A stretch of DNA of 64,000 nucleotides from JAWSVE01 sp033852115 (lineage in GTDB: Bacteria > Pseudomonadota > Gammaproteobacteria > Pseudomonadales > Cellvibrionaceae): positions 186,001 through 250,000 of the forward strand of contig JAWSVE010000002.1 of NCBI GenBank assembly GCA_033852115.1, in the 5' to 3' direction. The notes beneath the pieces were generated by a model. It saw only the letters and a list, made by a program, of their open reading frames with translations, was not told the origin of the DNA and searched no databases. Each line of letters opens with the position of its first letter. Positions within the stretch are counted from its first letter, which is position 1. The position numbers and the translations under genes were made by a program. Positions 50,586-61,172 of the stretch are shown here, in pieces.

Positions 50586-51845
50586 TTACTTTCGTTTCAT
50601 GGAAAGGAAAAATTCATCGTTGGTTTTGAAGTCTTTTAATTTACCAGCCAAAAACTCTGTAGCGGCAACGTCTTCCATGTCGTTCAGTAATTTGCGAAGA
50701 ATCCAAACGCGTTGTAGCTCATCTTCTTTCATGAGTAGGTCTTCACGGCGAGTGCCGGAGCGACGGATATTAATGGCTGGATAAATACGCTTCTCAGCAA
50801 TTTTTCTATCGAGATGTAATTCTAAGTTGCCCGTTCCTTTAAATTCCTCGTAAATCACTTCGTCCATTTTTGAACCGGTGTCGATCAATGCGGTAGCGAT
50901 AATCGATAGGCTGCCACCTTCTTCAATGTTACGAGCGGCACCGAAGAAGCGTTTCGGGCGCTCCAGTGCATGAGCGTCGACACCACCGGTCAATACTTTA
51001 CCGGATGAAGGAACAATGGTGTTGTATGCACGAGCTAAACGGGTGATGGAATCGAGAAGAATTACCACATCTTTTTTATGCTCTACCAAGCGCTTCGCTT
51101 TCTCGATGACCATTTCTGCCACTTGCACGTGGCGAGTTGGTGGTTCATCGAATGTTGAAGCAACAACCTCTCCGCGCACGGAACGTTGCATTTCTGTCAC
51201 TTCTTCAGGGCGCTCATCAATCAAAAGCACAATCATGTGACATTCTGGATTGTTACGTATGATGGACTGTGCGATGTGCTGCATCATGATGGTTTTACCG
51301 GCTTTGGGTGGCGCAACAATGAGCCCGCGCTGCCCTTTACCAATCGGCGATACTAAGTCAATGATGCGACCGGTAAGATCTTCTGTAGAGCCGTTGCCTG
51401 CTTCAAGCACCAAGCGTTGGTCTGGAAACAGGGGGGTAAGGTTTTCAAATAGAATTTTATTGCGGGAGTTTTCTGGCTTGTCGTAGTTGATTTCCGCCAC
51501 TTTCAATAATGCAAAGTAACGCTCACCTTCCTTCGGGGGACGAATTTTTCCAGCGATAAAGTCTCCGGTGCGGAGGTTGAAGCGCCGTATTTGGCTGGGG
51601 GATACGTAAATGTCATCCGGGCCGGCGAGGTATGAGCTGTCAGCAGACCTTAGAAACCCAAAGCCATCTTGAAGAATTTCTAGCACGCCATCACCGTAAA
51701 TATCTTCACCGCTTTTCGCGTGTCGTTTAAGGATGTTGAAGATGACGTCTTGCTTTCGTGATCGAGCGAGGTTTTCTAGACCCATTTGTTTGGCGATATC
51801 AATGAGCTCTTCAATGGGTTTGGTTTTTAGGTCTGTTAGATTCAT
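50586..51845 (-). CDS. rho: Transcription termination factor Rho
   Basis: This encodes 419 residues. The RNA-binding cold-shock-like domain (GFGFLRSADSSYL, DDIYVSPSQIRRF) precedes the ATPase with Walker A APPKAGKT and Walker B VVILLDSITRLAR. It is a hexameric RNA helicase. The ATG has no clear ribosome binding site (AC/C-rich just upstream), which could reflect the family's tight autogenous control. A TATAAT box lies about 112 bases upstream at 51957-51962 on this strand. Confidence 0.98.
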   Translation of the reverse strand: MNLTDLKTKPIEELIDIAKQMGLENLARSRKQDVIFNILKRHAKSGEDIYGDGVLEILQDGFGFLRSADSSYLAGPDDIYVSPSQIRRFNLRTGDFIAGKIRPPKEGERYFALLKVAEINYDKPENSRNKILFENLTPLFPDQRLVLEAGNGSTEDLTGRIIDLVSPIGKGQRGLIVAPPKAGKTIMMQHIAQSIIRNNPECHMIVLLIDERPEEVTEMQRSVRGEVVASTFDEPPTRHVQVAEMVIEKAKRLVEHKKDVVILLDSITRLARAYNTIVPSSGKVLTGGVDAHALERPKRFFGAARNIEEGGSLSIIATALIDTGSKMDEVIYEEFKGTGNLELHLDRKIAEKRIYPAINIRRSGTRREDLLMKEDELQRVWILRKLLNDMEDVAATEFLAGKLKDFKTNDEFFLSMKRK

Positions 51846-52531
51846 AAATATATGTGGGGGGCTGTTGTTGGGGGTTAATGAAATGAATCGTTACTGAGAT
51901 CGCTTAACGGTTAGAAAGTGGTAAGCGACGGAGTGCGGTAGTGAATAGTGTTAATTATTATAGGAGTAATAGACTATTTTTCCCGCGTAACAACTCAAAA
52001 AATATCAAAAAATAAATAAAAGTATGTTTAATTGAAACTCCATCAGATAGGCATTTGTTTTGCCTAACTGAATGCGTTAACTATTAATGGTGTGTTGGTT
52101 GTTTAATACTTGGCTAATACTCGTTTGGCATTATGCTGATCGTCCAACACATCAGTAACCTGCGTTTCTCAAAATACAAGGTGAAGCGTTGATGCAGGAT
52201 TTGAGCAAACCGTAAAAATTCTTTGGGCGCTGTGGCGCTCCTTTGCAAACATTGTTGCGACGCGTTTTTATGTGTCGCGATTGCAATCATGGTAGCAACA
52301 TCCCAATTAGGGTCGCAGCGGAGGGGGAATTTACCAACTATGACTTCGATCGCTAGGTGGCCGGGTTAGGCTCAAGAGAAAAGGTTAGGGAATCGAAGAA
52401 TTGGAAATGGGTTACCGCTGGGAGTTGTTGCGAGAACTGCTAGGAAGTATAGCGACAAAAACTTGGGGAAGCAAAGTTTTCAGCCGCCAGATTACTAATT
52501 GGCGGCTGGAGGTCTCTAAACGGGGGTTAGC
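51846..52531. other. Long rho leader region without a supported gene
   Basis: This 686-bp stretch between trxA and rho has no convincing coding frame. It contains a strong dyad, CAGCCGCCA (52481-52489) with TGGCGGCTG (52500-52508), just after trxA, probably a terminator or processing hairpin. It also has a TATAAT box at 51957-51962 for rho and an AT-rich tract near 51,990-52,030. Long untranslated leaders before rho are common because Rho terminates its own transcription. Confidence 0.5.
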
Positions 52532-52858
52532 TTAGAGGCTGCCTTCTACAAATTCAGTCAGCTGAGCCTTAGACAATGCACCAACTTTCATTGCTTCCAT
52601 GTTGCCGCCTTTGAAAAGCATTAGCGTAGGAATTCCGCGAATGTTGTATTTAGCGGGTGTTTCTTTGTTGGCATCTACATCCATTTTGCATACTTTGACT
52701 CGGCCCTGATATTCACCAGCAAGCTCTTCTAGGATCGGGGCAATCATCTTACAAGGACCACACCAAGCCGCCCAGAAATCTACCAATACGGGCTCTGCGG
52801 CACTCAGAACATCACCCTCAAAGCTCGAATCAGTCACATTTACAATGGCGTCGCTCAT
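52532..52858 (-). CDS. trxA: Thioredoxin
   Basis: This encodes 108 residues. The redox motif WCGPC (C33, C36) is intact, followed by KMIAPILEE, and IRGIPTLMLFKGG carries the cis-proline. It is a cytoplasmic disulphide reductase. Position upstream of rho is conserved in gammaproteobacteria. Confidence 0.98.
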   Translation of the reverse strand: MSDAIVNVTDSSFEGDVLSAAEPVLVDFWAAWCGPCKMIAPILEELAGEYQGRVKVCKMDVDANKETPAKYNIRGIPTLMLFKGGNMEAMKVGALSKAQLTEFVEGSL

Positions 52859-53036
52859 AGTGTTTAGTCTCCAAAAGTCGGGGGAGGTTAATTTTTACGC
52901 GGGCAGCGTTTGCTGCGGCGATGGAATGATAAGCACCCAGTATAGGGGTTACAAGCAGTTATGGGGATAGTTGGCCAATTTATCAACGCTTAGGCGCGAA
53001 TTTTTTTCATAGAGCTTGGATTAGCGAGGAAATTGT

Positions 53037-54194
53037 CTACTCCTCTGGCATAAAGCGAGCAATCACATCGTTTAAAAAGCGCTGTCCAAGCGGGGTTGTG
53101 GCCATTTGGCCACCAGTTAGCTGTAGAAGACCGTTTTCTTCCAACCACTCCAGCTCAGGCTGAATATTGGCCAGCTCCAAGCCTGTTCTCAGTGTGTAAG
53201 AGTCTAGCTCGACACCTTGATTGAGGCGCAGCGCGTTCATCATAAACTCGAGTGTTAATTGTTGCGCATCGACGGCCCGCCACTTGTCGACGGGGATATG
53301 GTCGAGGTAGTGCTCAGGTAACCGGGTTTTTTGCGTGCGTAATACTTGTCCTTGGTCTGGCGCGGTAATCTTTCCATGTGCCCCTGCGCCGATGCCAAGG
53401 TAGTCGCCGAATTGCCAGTAATTTAGGTTATGCCGAGACTGTTGTTCAAGCAGCGAAAACGCTGAAACCTCGTATTGCTGGTAGCCGTGACTGGCTAAGT
53501 ACTCCCAGCCCGCTTGTTCAATATCGGCGGCCAGGTCCTCGCCGGGCATGGCAGGTGGTTGGCTATAGAAGGCGGTGTTGGGCTCAATGGTTAATTGGTA
53601 CCAGGATAGGTGCGTTGGCTGAAGATCAATCGCTTGTTTAAGGTCGTCTATGGCTTGCTCTAGCGACTGCTGAGGGAGTCCGTGCATCAAATCGATATTC
53701 ACATTGTCGAAGCCTGCAATGCTCGCATTATGAATGGCCTTGACTGCTTCGTCCGATGAATGGATTCGCCCGAGTTTTTCGAGCTGGCGTGGCTGGAAGC
53801 TCTGGATGCCGATAGAAAGCCGGTTTACCCCGGCGGAACGATAGCCGACGAATCGCGCTTGCTCGACTGTGCCTGGGTTCGCCTCAAGCGTAATCTCGGC
53901 GGCCTCTGTGATGCCGATGATACGATCCACACCCTCGATGATTTGGCTAATGGCTTGAGGGCTAAATAGGCTTGGTGTGCCGCCACCGAAAAATAGACTT
54001 TGTAAATGTCGGCCCTGCGCCCAGCGTGAGTCCTGCTGTAGATCATCCAGCAACTTCCGAACATATTCTGTTTCGGGTAATGCTTCGTTCTTTTGGTGCG
54101 AATTGAAGTCGCAGTAGGGGCATTTGCGGACGCACCAAGGGATGTGAACGTAAAGGCTAAGAGGAGGTAAAACTAGCGAGCGGGGGTTTGACAA
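53037..54194 (-). CDS. hemW: Radical SAM haem chaperone HemW
   Basis: This encodes 385 residues. The radical-SAM cluster cysteines are C21, C25 and C28 in WCVRKCPYCDF, with GGGTPS next. It lacks the extra features of HemN and belongs to the HemW branch, which binds haem and delivers it to respiratory enzymes. In many relatives it sits beside rdgB, which here is 9 kb away. Confidence 0.93.
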   Translation of the reverse strand: MSNPRSLVLPPLSLYVHIPWCVRKCPYCDFNSHQKNEALPETEYVRKLLDDLQQDSRWAQGRHLQSLFFGGGTPSLFSPQAISQIIEGVDRIIGITEAAEITLEANPGTVEQARFVGYRSAGVNRLSIGIQSFQPRQLEKLGRIHSSDEAVKAIHNASIAGFDNVNIDLMHGLPQQSLEQAIDDLKQAIDLQPTHLSWYQLTIEPNTAFYSQPPAMPGEDLAADIEQAGWEYLASHGYQQYEVSAFSLLEQQSRHNLNYWQFGDYLGIGAGAHGKITAPDQGQVLRTQKTRLPEHYLDHIPVDKWRAVDAQQLTLEFMMNALRLNQGVELDSYTLRTGLELANIQPELEWLEENGLLQLTGGQMATTPLGQRFLNDVIARFMPEE

Positions 54195-54327
54195 AATGCA
54201 CCAGTGTTAAATGTTGCGTAGCGCATATTATAGCGCGTATGACACAATAGCGCAGCGACCATCAACCTCTAGCCAAATGAATATCTGATAAATCCTTTTG
54301 TACAGACAAACTCAACAGACTGCACCC

Positions 54328-56112
54328 ATGCATTTTAAAAATCGACTTTGGATTAGGTTTAGCGGCGGATTTTTAATGTGGCTGCTTCTACCGATACAGG
54401 TTTGGGCGCAGTTTGATGTTGTCATTGAAAATGATCCCGGAGATGCCAAACGCAATATCCAACTGTATTTGGCGAACTGGGATAGCCTTCCTAGCGAAGA
54501 TATCGAAAGTCTGAAGCAAACGTTTGATCCTCGCGTGAAGCAGGCTTTGCGGGCGATCGGATACTACGACCCGAGCATCCAGTATGCTCTGCAGAAAGAC
54601 TTACTCATCCAGATTGTGTTGGGTGAGCCAACGGTTTGGCGCAAAGCTAATGTCTCGGTGCGACACCCATCACACACCCACGACAACCGTTTGCAAACGT
54701 TAATAAATAGCCAACCATTTACGCCGGGTAAGCGTATCAATCATCAGGAATACGAAGCGTTCAAAACCCAATTGCTCACTCTTGCGATCGATAGCGGGTA
54801 TTTTAATGCGCATTATACGACGAGCGAATTGCGAATTGATGCAGAGTCTCATCACGCCGATGTTAATTTGAGCCTTGAAGCGGGGTTTCGCCACAGAATT
54901 GTGGAAATAAATTTTAGTGAGACGACGGTCGAGGATGAACTCCTTCGACGTATTATCGAAGTGGAGCCAGGGGATTGGTACAGCGTCAATAGCATTGGTG
55001 AAATCTACAATCGGTTATTAAGTAGTGGCTATTTCGAACATGTCGCTATCAATGTTGAGCGACAGCCGCCCGATCAGATTACCTTGCATATCGAAATGAC
55101 AGAGCAGCCGCGCTTCCAGTTCTCAACTGGACTAGGTTTAACAACCAATGACAACGGTTTGAGATTTAGATTTAAGTGGCTGACGCCAAAACTTAATTAT
55201 CGCGGTGATTCTTTGCTCACGCAGTTACGCGCCTCTGAGGTTGAGCAAGATATAACATTTGGATACCAAATTCCGTGGCCACACCCTCAAAAAAGCTACA
55301 TCAGCCTAGATTCTGGGTGGAAGCATAAGGTGACTACAGAGCTTGAGAGTAGCGAAACCGTCGTGGGTGCAAGTTATAATCGTGCGACGGACAGCGGCTG
55401 GCAATATAGCTATCTCGTTGAATATAAAAATGAAACGTCCCAACTGAGTGAACAAGAGCAAGATTCATTTACCTACGTGATGCCGGGTGTAAATATTTCG
55501 AAACGTTATCTCAAAGGTATTGCTGCGGATCCTGATTTAGCTTTTCGAATGGCGCTAAATTTTGGTGCGAGCGTGGAGTCATTAGGATCAGATACCAATT
55601 TTTACGAACTGAATTTATCAGGCGGCGTTACTTATCGGTTATTTGGGAAACATTCTTTAGTAAGCCGTTTGGACTTGGGTTTCATTGATGCAGACGATTT
55701 TTTGCTGGTACCACCATCGATTCGGTACTTCACAGGTGGTGATCAAACGATTCGTGGCTATCGGTATGAAAGTATTGCGCCTGTAGATCCCGATGGGAAT
55801 GCGATTGGCGGCAATGAACTGATAGTAGGGGGTTTGGAATATCAATACAAAATCTTTGAGAACTGGAAAATTGCGTTGTTCTATGACACCGGTAGAGTGC
55901 GCTTTGATAACCAAGGCGAATTCGTACCTACCATTGCGCAGCAAGACGCTTGGGTCGGGGAGTTAAACAAAGCTGATAATTTTTATGGCGGAGCTGGAGT
56001 GGGTGTTCGTTGGAAGACCCCGGTTGGCGCTTTAGCGTTGGACGTCGCGACCCCAACTAATCAAGAGGATAGTGATTACCGCGTCCATTTCTATTTTGGT
56101 ACGGTGTTGTAA
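54328..56112 (+). CDS. tamA: TamA, outer-membrane Omp85-family assembly factor
   Basis: This encodes about 594 residues from ATG 54328, which gives a proper signal peptide (ending VWAQ); an in-frame TTG at 54298 adds ten residues before it. Three POTRA domains (about 25-265) precede a 16-strand barrel with GGDQTIRGYRYESI in the family's loop-6 motif region. It works with TamB in envelope biogenesis. Six bases separate it from tamB. Confidence 0.93.
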   Translation: MHFKNRLWIRFSGGFLMWLLLPIQVWAQFDVVIENDPGDAKRNIQLYLANWDSLPSEDIESLKQTFDPRVKQALRAIGYYDPSIQYALQKDLLIQIVLGEPTVWRKANVSVRHPSHTHDNRLQTLINSQPFTPGKRINHQEYEAFKTQLLTLAIDSGYFNAHYTTSELRIDAESHHADVNLSLEAGFRHRIVEINFSETTVEDELLRRIIEVEPGDWYSVNSIGEIYNRLLSSGYFEHVAINVERQPPDQITLHIEMTEQPRFQFSTGLGLTTNDNGLRFRFKWLTPKLNYRGDSLLTQLRASEVEQDITFGYQIPWPHPQKSYISLDSGWKHKVTTELESSETVVGASYNRATDSGWQYSYLVEYKNETSQLSEQEQDSFTYVMPGVNISKRYLKGIAADPDLAFRMALNFGASVESLGSDTNFYELNLSGGVTYRLFGKHSLVSRLDLGFIDADDFLLVPPSIRYFTGGDQTIRGYRYESIAPVDPDGNAIGGNELIVGGLEYQYKIFENWKIALFYDTGRVRFDNQGEFVPTIAQQDAWVGELNKADNFYGGAGVGVRWKTPVGALALDVATPTNQEDSDYRVHFYFGTVL

Positions 56113-56118
56113 TTCTAC

Positions 56119-59100
56119 ATGACGGCATTCTCGAAACTTAGAGTATTATTTCGTTTTGGTCGCTGGCTAGTCTTGGCTCTCCTGTCGCTGGCGATAGTCC
56201 TTTATTTCGTTCTGTTAGGATTATTTCGTTCCAATAGCTTCGCAAGCTTTGTGTTTTCAAAAGTAGAACAAGCAATACCTGAAATTCAATTTTCAGCAGT
56301 CGATGGAAACTTGAGTGAAGGGCTGAGTTTTAGTTTCTATTACAATACCGATAGCGCAAGTGTAGAAGGAGAGAATGCTACTTTTACTCTAACTCCTAGC
56401 TGTTTATTTCGTTTTGCACTCTGTGTTAAAAGTGCATCAATCGACACTCTCAATATCCATATTTATTCTGATTCAGATCAGACTAGGAGCACACGTGATC
56501 TGCTTTTACCTCATATATCCATACCTGTCGCGCTAGAAATTGATGCGTTGTATTTAAATACATTTTTGCTTAACGATAAAAAATCGCCATTATATAACAT
56601 GCATAGAGTCTCTCTAACCGGTCAATGGGAAGGTGAGCGTATCCGGTTATATGAGATGGCAGGAGAAGATAGGTTTTGTCGGTGGGGTATTGCTGGCTCG
56701 ATATTTTTGAAAGGAAACTATCCCTTAGACTTGGCCGCTGAGTGCGATGATGTGCAATGGCAGACTCATGTTGCCGCTAGGCTCGATGGCGATTTAAGCC
56801 AAGTCAGTATCGATGCAGTCGCCGAAGCAACACGCGAATCACTTCGCAAATCGTTTGATATTCACTTGGTACAAGATGCCCTGTCATTAGGTGCAAACCT
56901 GTCAGTTGCACTATTAGCACCAAATCTCCCGGTGTCTGGTGAGATTTTTTTAGCTAAACCGGCCGGTATAAAACTACCTAAAGATAAACTGAGCTTAAAT
57001 GCTGCCTCCATAAGTGTCGGAGGAAACCTACAGCAATTGACTTCAACCTTGACAGCGACATTAGATAGTGGGCTCCTACCGGATGAGCACACGTTTGATG
57101 GAAATTTTAAACTACATGAAAAAACATTAGAGGTTTCGTCGTTTAATTGGCAGTGGCGTGATGCAGTTGCACGTGTGCAAGGCGAGATAAAGTGGTCTGA
57201 GCGTATTCGAAGCGAAGGTCTATTGCAGTTAAATGGGCTTAGTTTAGACCCATCAACGACACCGCTTATAGCGCCCATAAAAGGTGTGGAAATCAATGCT
57301 ATAGAGGGTGAAGGAAGATGGGATATCTCCATTGACGGTGCTGCTATTGATGCAGATATTGCGTTGAATAATATAAAGGCTGACTATCTAGGAGAGCCGT
57401 TGCGCAGCAGTGCGCACGTTCTATGGCAACAAAACGAACTTATTCTCGAAGCTTTTGCAATTAATATTGGGAGCGGCAATACACTCAATGCGCAAGGAAA
57501 GTTGGGCGAGAAAGCTCTTCTATTTGAAGGTGATGTGGCGTTAAGCGATCTTACCCTTTTATCAGCGGACTTAAGTGGTGATCTCAATGGTGATTGGAAA
57601 ATCAGTGGTCCTCTAGCTGCTTGGAGATTGTCATCACAGTTGAATTCCGAACGGCTCCAGTGGCAGGAATTTTACGCTTTACAATCGACTATCCAGATGG
57701 ATTGGCAGCATCGAAGTGAGAGGAACAATAACGTCCGCTTGTCTATCGAGGAGTTCCGGTTGCCAAATGGTATGGGCAGCCAAGTTCAGACCTCGATGCG
57801 TGGGACGCTCGAACAGCAAGACGTGGGTTTGTATTTGCGCGGATTGGATAATCATAGCGATAAAACGGTAAATCTAGACTGCCGAGGTGGATTTAATCTC
57901 GATGTGCTGACGGAGGGCTACCAGCGATGGATTGGATTATGTGACCAGATGGCTATTGGGTTTCAGCTGAATGGAGAAAAAATATGGGGGTTGGACGCGC
58001 CTATCGATATCGATTGGCAGTTCGAGGATAGCAAAGTTAGCCTCTCATCTTTTTGCTTAAATGAGCAAAGTGGGATGAGTAACCAGGATAGCGAAGCGGC
58101 GGCCATCGCTAGTGTTCAGCGCTCAAAGGTTTGTAGTAATGAATACCTGCGGTATGTGAATGGTGACATTCCAGACTTAAATATCACTGGCGATCATTTG
58201 CCTTTTGCATGGATAGAGCCACTGCTTCCGGAGAGTGTGTCAGCTCGCGGTCACTGGTCTTTTGTGCTTAGTGGAGAGCAGGTTATTAGTCAGCAGGCGA
58301 TTCATGGCGATATTTTAGCAACTGATTTCACCATCGATTTAAACAATGCATCTCATGCCGTACATTTACCGGTGGAGACGATGCGAGCGAGTGCGGAAAT
58401 TAGTGATCTAAGCCCGCTCGTCAGTTGGGAGCTGATAACAAAATCTGATGGCGCTGTACGCGGACACCTCCAACTAGAGAAATCAAACATTGAAGGTGAG
58501 TTGGTGGTCGATTCATTACAGCTAAAGAGCTTATCGCCTCTGTTGATGAAGTCGTCGTCCGATCAATTAGATGGAGTGCTAGATGCTTCATTGACGCTAA
58601 CAGGCCCGTTGGACTTTCCCGTGTTAAATGGCGAGGTTGATATCAACCAAGGCCTCGTTCGTTCATCCATCATTCCAGTGCCAATAGAATCAATACAGGT
58701 GAATATTGCTGTTAACAATAATGACGCGCGACTAAAGGGCGAGTTTGAAAGCCTTAATAAACCGGGCGAAGTATTAGGGGCATTCAAATGGGAGCAAAAT
58801 AACTGGGCCGCAAAGCTGAGTCTACAAGCGAAAAACTTAGAGTTTACTCCTGAGCCGAGAATCGAGTTGCGGGTTAGCCCAGATATCACATTGGAAGCCT
58901 CTCCGGAGGAAGTGTACTTAACGGGCGATATTTTTATTCCCTGGGCGAGGGTGGAAATCCGTTCATTGCCAGAACAGGCAGTGAAAGAATCTGCTGATGC
59001 TATCGTTGAGGGTAGCGAGAAAGCCATGGGGCAGAAAGTACATAGTGATCTAAATGTCACCTTAGGAGACGACGTTCGTTTCAAGGGTTTTGGCCTCGAC

Positions 59101-59754
59101 ACGGGTGTGGCGGGAGCGTTAGCTATTGAACAAGCTAGCAACGAGCCATTACGGGCAACTGGCACTATTCGTTTAGAAAAAGGCCGCTTTAAAAAATACG
59201 GTCAAAACTTATTAATTCGCGAAGGCGACTTAGTCTTTGTCAATGCCATTGATAATCCGCAGTTGCGACTGGTTGCGGTACGTGACCAAGTCAGTAATGA
59301 GGTTGAGGTAGGGTTGCGCGCGACTGGGCCAGCGACGGAACCCAATATATCGCTCTTCTCCAATCCGACGATGTCGCAGCAAGAACAAATTAGTTACTTG
59401 TTGACGGGTGGTCCTCCCAATGAAAGCGTGGATCTGGACCCTACGGTGGCTGCCGCCGAAGCAGCGCTGTCACTGGCGTTAGAGTCTGAATTGGGGAGCG
59501 ATTTGACGCATCGCGCGAGTCAATTACTGGGTATTGAAGACATACGAGTCACGACAATGAGCAATGAAAGTGGACCCCAAGTTGGTGTTAGTGGGTACCT
59601 GACATCCGACCTCAAAGTAAGTTATGGTATTGGTGTCTTCGAGGCGGTAAATTCATTAACATTAAACTACCGCTTAACTAAAAATATATTTGTTGAGATG
59701 ACCAGCGGCGAAAGCAGCGCTTTCGATGTACTGTGGAACTTTTCCATCGATTAG
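56119..59754 (+). CDS. tamB: TamB, inner-membrane-anchored beta-taco protein
   Basis: This encodes 1211 residues. An N-terminal membrane helix (about 15-37) anchors a very long beta-helical groove, ending in the DUF490 domain with SNPTMSQQEQISYLLTGG and a C-terminal FSID that docks on TamA. It spans the periplasm and is implicated in phospholipid transport to the outer membrane. It is coupled to tamA. Confidence 0.95.
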   Translation: MTAFSKLRVLFRFGRWLVLALLSLAIVLYFVLLGLFRSNSFASFVFSKVEQAIPEIQFSAVDGNLSEGLSFSFYYNTDSASVEGENATFTLTPSCLFRFALCVKSASIDTLNIHIYSDSDQTRSTRDLLLPHISIPVALEIDALYLNTFLLNDKKSPLYNMHRVSLTGQWEGERIRLYEMAGEDRFCRWGIAGSIFLKGNYPLDLAAECDDVQWQTHVAARLDGDLSQVSIDAVAEATRESLRKSFDIHLVQDALSLGANLSVALLAPNLPVSGEIFLAKPAGIKLPKDKLSLNAASISVGGNLQQLTSTLTATLDSGLLPDEHTFDGNFKLHEKTLEVSSFNWQWRDAVARVQGEIKWSERIRSEGLLQLNGLSLDPSTTPLIAPIKGVEINAIEGEGRWDISIDGAAIDADIALNNIKADYLGEPLRSSAHVLWQQNELILEAFAINIGSGNTLNAQGKLGEKALLFEGDVALSDLTLLSADLSGDLNGDWKISGPLAAWRLSSQLNSERLQWQEFYALQSTIQMDWQHRSERNNNVRLSIEEFRLPNGMGSQVQTSMRGTLEQQDVGLYLRGLDNHSDKTVNLDCRGGFNLDVLTEGYQRWIGLCDQMAIGFQLNGEKIWGLDAPIDIDWQFEDSKVSLSSFCLNEQSGMSNQDSEAAAIASVQRSKVCSNEYLRYVNGDIPDLNITGDHLPFAWIEPLLPESVSARGHWSFVLSGEQVISQQAIHGDILATDFTIDLNNASHAVHLPVETMRASAEISDLSPLVSWELITKSDGAVRGHLQLEKSNIEGELVVDSLQLKSLSPLLMKSSSDQLDGVLDASLTLTGPLDFPVLNGEVDINQGLVRSSIIPVPIESIQVNIAVNNNDARLKGEFESLNKPGEVLGAFKWEQNNWAAKLSLQAKNLEFTPEPRIELRVSPDITLEASPEEVYLTGDIFIPWARVEIRSLPEQAVKESADAIVEGSEKAMGQKVHSDLNVTLGDDVRFKGFGLDTGVAGALAIEQASNEPLRATGTIRLEKGRFKKYGQNLLIREGDLVFVNAIDNPQLRLVAVRDQVSNEVEVGLRATGPATEPNISLFSNPTMSQQEQISYLLTGGPPNESVDLDPTVAAAEAALSLALESELGSDLTHRASQLLGIEDIRVTTMSNESGPQVGVSGYLTSDLKVSYGIGVFEAVNSLTLNYRLTKNIFVEMTSGESSAFDVLWNFSID

Positions 59755-59786
59755 CGCGTTGCATAGCCTAATAAGGATGCCAAACA

Positions 59787-60716
59787 ATGACAGACGTAAT
59801 TCTCCATCACTACGACGCATCACCATTTGCTAAAAAAATCCGACTCATTTTTGGAATGAAAAATCTAAACTGGAAGAGTGTGGAAATCCCTCGGGTGATG
59901 CCAAAGCCAGACCTGGTCGCGCTGACGGGTGGTTATCGTCGAACGCCGGTACTGCAAAAAGGTGCGGACATCTTTTGTGATACCGTATTAATTGCGAAGG
60001 TTATAAACGCACTCTCGCCTGAAGTTGATGTATATCCCTCTGACCAACTCGCGACGGTGAACGCCATGTCGCAATGGGGTGATACTCAGTTGTTCCAAAA
60101 TGCTGTGGGTTTGGTGTTTCAAAAGGATATTTTAATTGCGATGTTTGGTGGCAATGAAAAAGCTATGGCTGCATTTGCTGAAGATCGTTCTGCCCTCAAT
60201 AAGGATGCACCTCGCCGACGAATTCCTGCGTCGGAAGCCAAGGTGTTTATAGAGCAGGCGCTTGACCAGATTAATGAGCAGCTTAGCGATGACCGTCCCT
60301 TTTTATTAGGCGATTACCTAACCATTGCTGATGCATCTGTTTATCATCCGCTTTGGTTTTTGCAAACGAAGCCTATCGTTAACGAGACATTGAAGCCCTA
60401 TGCTAACGTCAATCGATGGATGGAGCGGCTGAATGCGTTTGGGGAAGGTGAGAGCAGTGTGCTAACAAGTGAAGCCGCAATACAGGTTGCACGTCAGAGC
60501 GAGCCCAATTCGTTATCGGCAACCTGTATGCTAGAAGGCTTCGCAATTGGGGATCAAGTCTCTGTGATGCCAGCAGACTATGGTTTTGACCCAGTTCTTG
60601 GCACACTGCGTTATGCTGATGAACATAAAGTCGCAATTGCGCGTACGGATGAAAGAGCAGGCGAAGTCGTGGTGCACTTTCCGAGAATTAACTATTTGGT
60701 AAAACATCTAAAGTAA
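59787..60716 (+). CDS. Glutathione S-transferase family protein
   Basis: This encodes 309 residues. The N-terminal thioredoxin fold (HHYDASPFAKKIRLIFG with the SPF(x)KK motif) and an all-helical domain ending in LGDYLTIADASVYHPLWF are typical. An extra 75-residue C-terminal beta-rich segment (about 235-309) is unusual for GSTs. The substrate is unknown. It follows tamB by 32 bases and may be read with it. Confidence 0.85.
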   Translation: MTDVILHHYDASPFAKKIRLIFGMKNLNWKSVEIPRVMPKPDLVALTGGYRRTPVLQKGADIFCDTVLIAKVINALSPEVDVYPSDQLATVNAMSQWGDTQLFQNAVGLVFQKDILIAMFGGNEKAMAAFAEDRSALNKDAPRRRIPASEAKVFIEQALDQINEQLSDDRPFLLGDYLTIADASVYHPLWFLQTKPIVNETLKPYANVNRWMERLNAFGEGESSVLTSEAAIQVARQSEPNSLSATCMLEGFAIGDQVSVMPADYGFDPVLGTLRYADEHKVAIARTDERAGEVVVHFPRINYLVKHLK

Positions 60717-60749
60717 CCTAACGGAAGGCTTTCTATAAGCGTGTTGTAA

Positions 60750-61172
60750 TTATTCAGCCGCTTTACAGATTGCGAGCTGTGCTGCTTGCTTTAACGTAAC
60801 CTGGTTGATTGGTTTTAATAGGGTTATTCGCGTTCCGTTCACAATGCGGCCCAAATAAAGTGCTTCTTGGTGAGTTTCGGTAATAATGAGTGCATTGAGT
60901 CGAGTATTTTCGAAGTGACTTTGAATGGATTCAATGTGCAGCCAAAATTCATGTGCTTCTATGGTGCAGTCAGCAATAATAAAGTTTACACGTTGTAATT
61001 GAGTTGCTTGCGACAGGGCGTTTTCCCAAGAGCTTTCAATAATGCAGCAAGGGTACTCAAAAAGCGCATTTTTAATCTTAACGCGCTCGGAGAATGAATC
61101 TGAAATAAGGAGCGCTACCGTATTGCATCCGGTACAGTAGCAGGGCTTATCAAAACAAGGTAACGTCTGCAT
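60750..61172 (-). CDS. Receiver-like protein with Cys-rich N-terminus
   Basis: This encodes 140 residues. C6, C11, C13 and C16 form a compact Cys cluster at the N-terminus that could bind metal. From about residue 18 the fold looks like a response-regulator receiver: LLISD (D25), IIAD (D68 at the phospho-acceptor strand), IITET (T98/T100) and LLKP (K120). The acidic pocket is reduced, so it may be a pseudo-receiver. There is no output domain. It overlaps the gene upstream by 23 bases, implying coupled translation. Confidence 0.55.
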   Translation of the reverse strand: MQTLPCFDKPCYCTGCNTVALLISDSFSERVKIKNALFEYPCCIIESSWENALSQATQLQRVNFIIADCTIEAHEFWLHIESIQSHFENTRLNALIITETHQEALYLGRIVNGTRITLLKPINQVTLKQAAQLAICKAAE

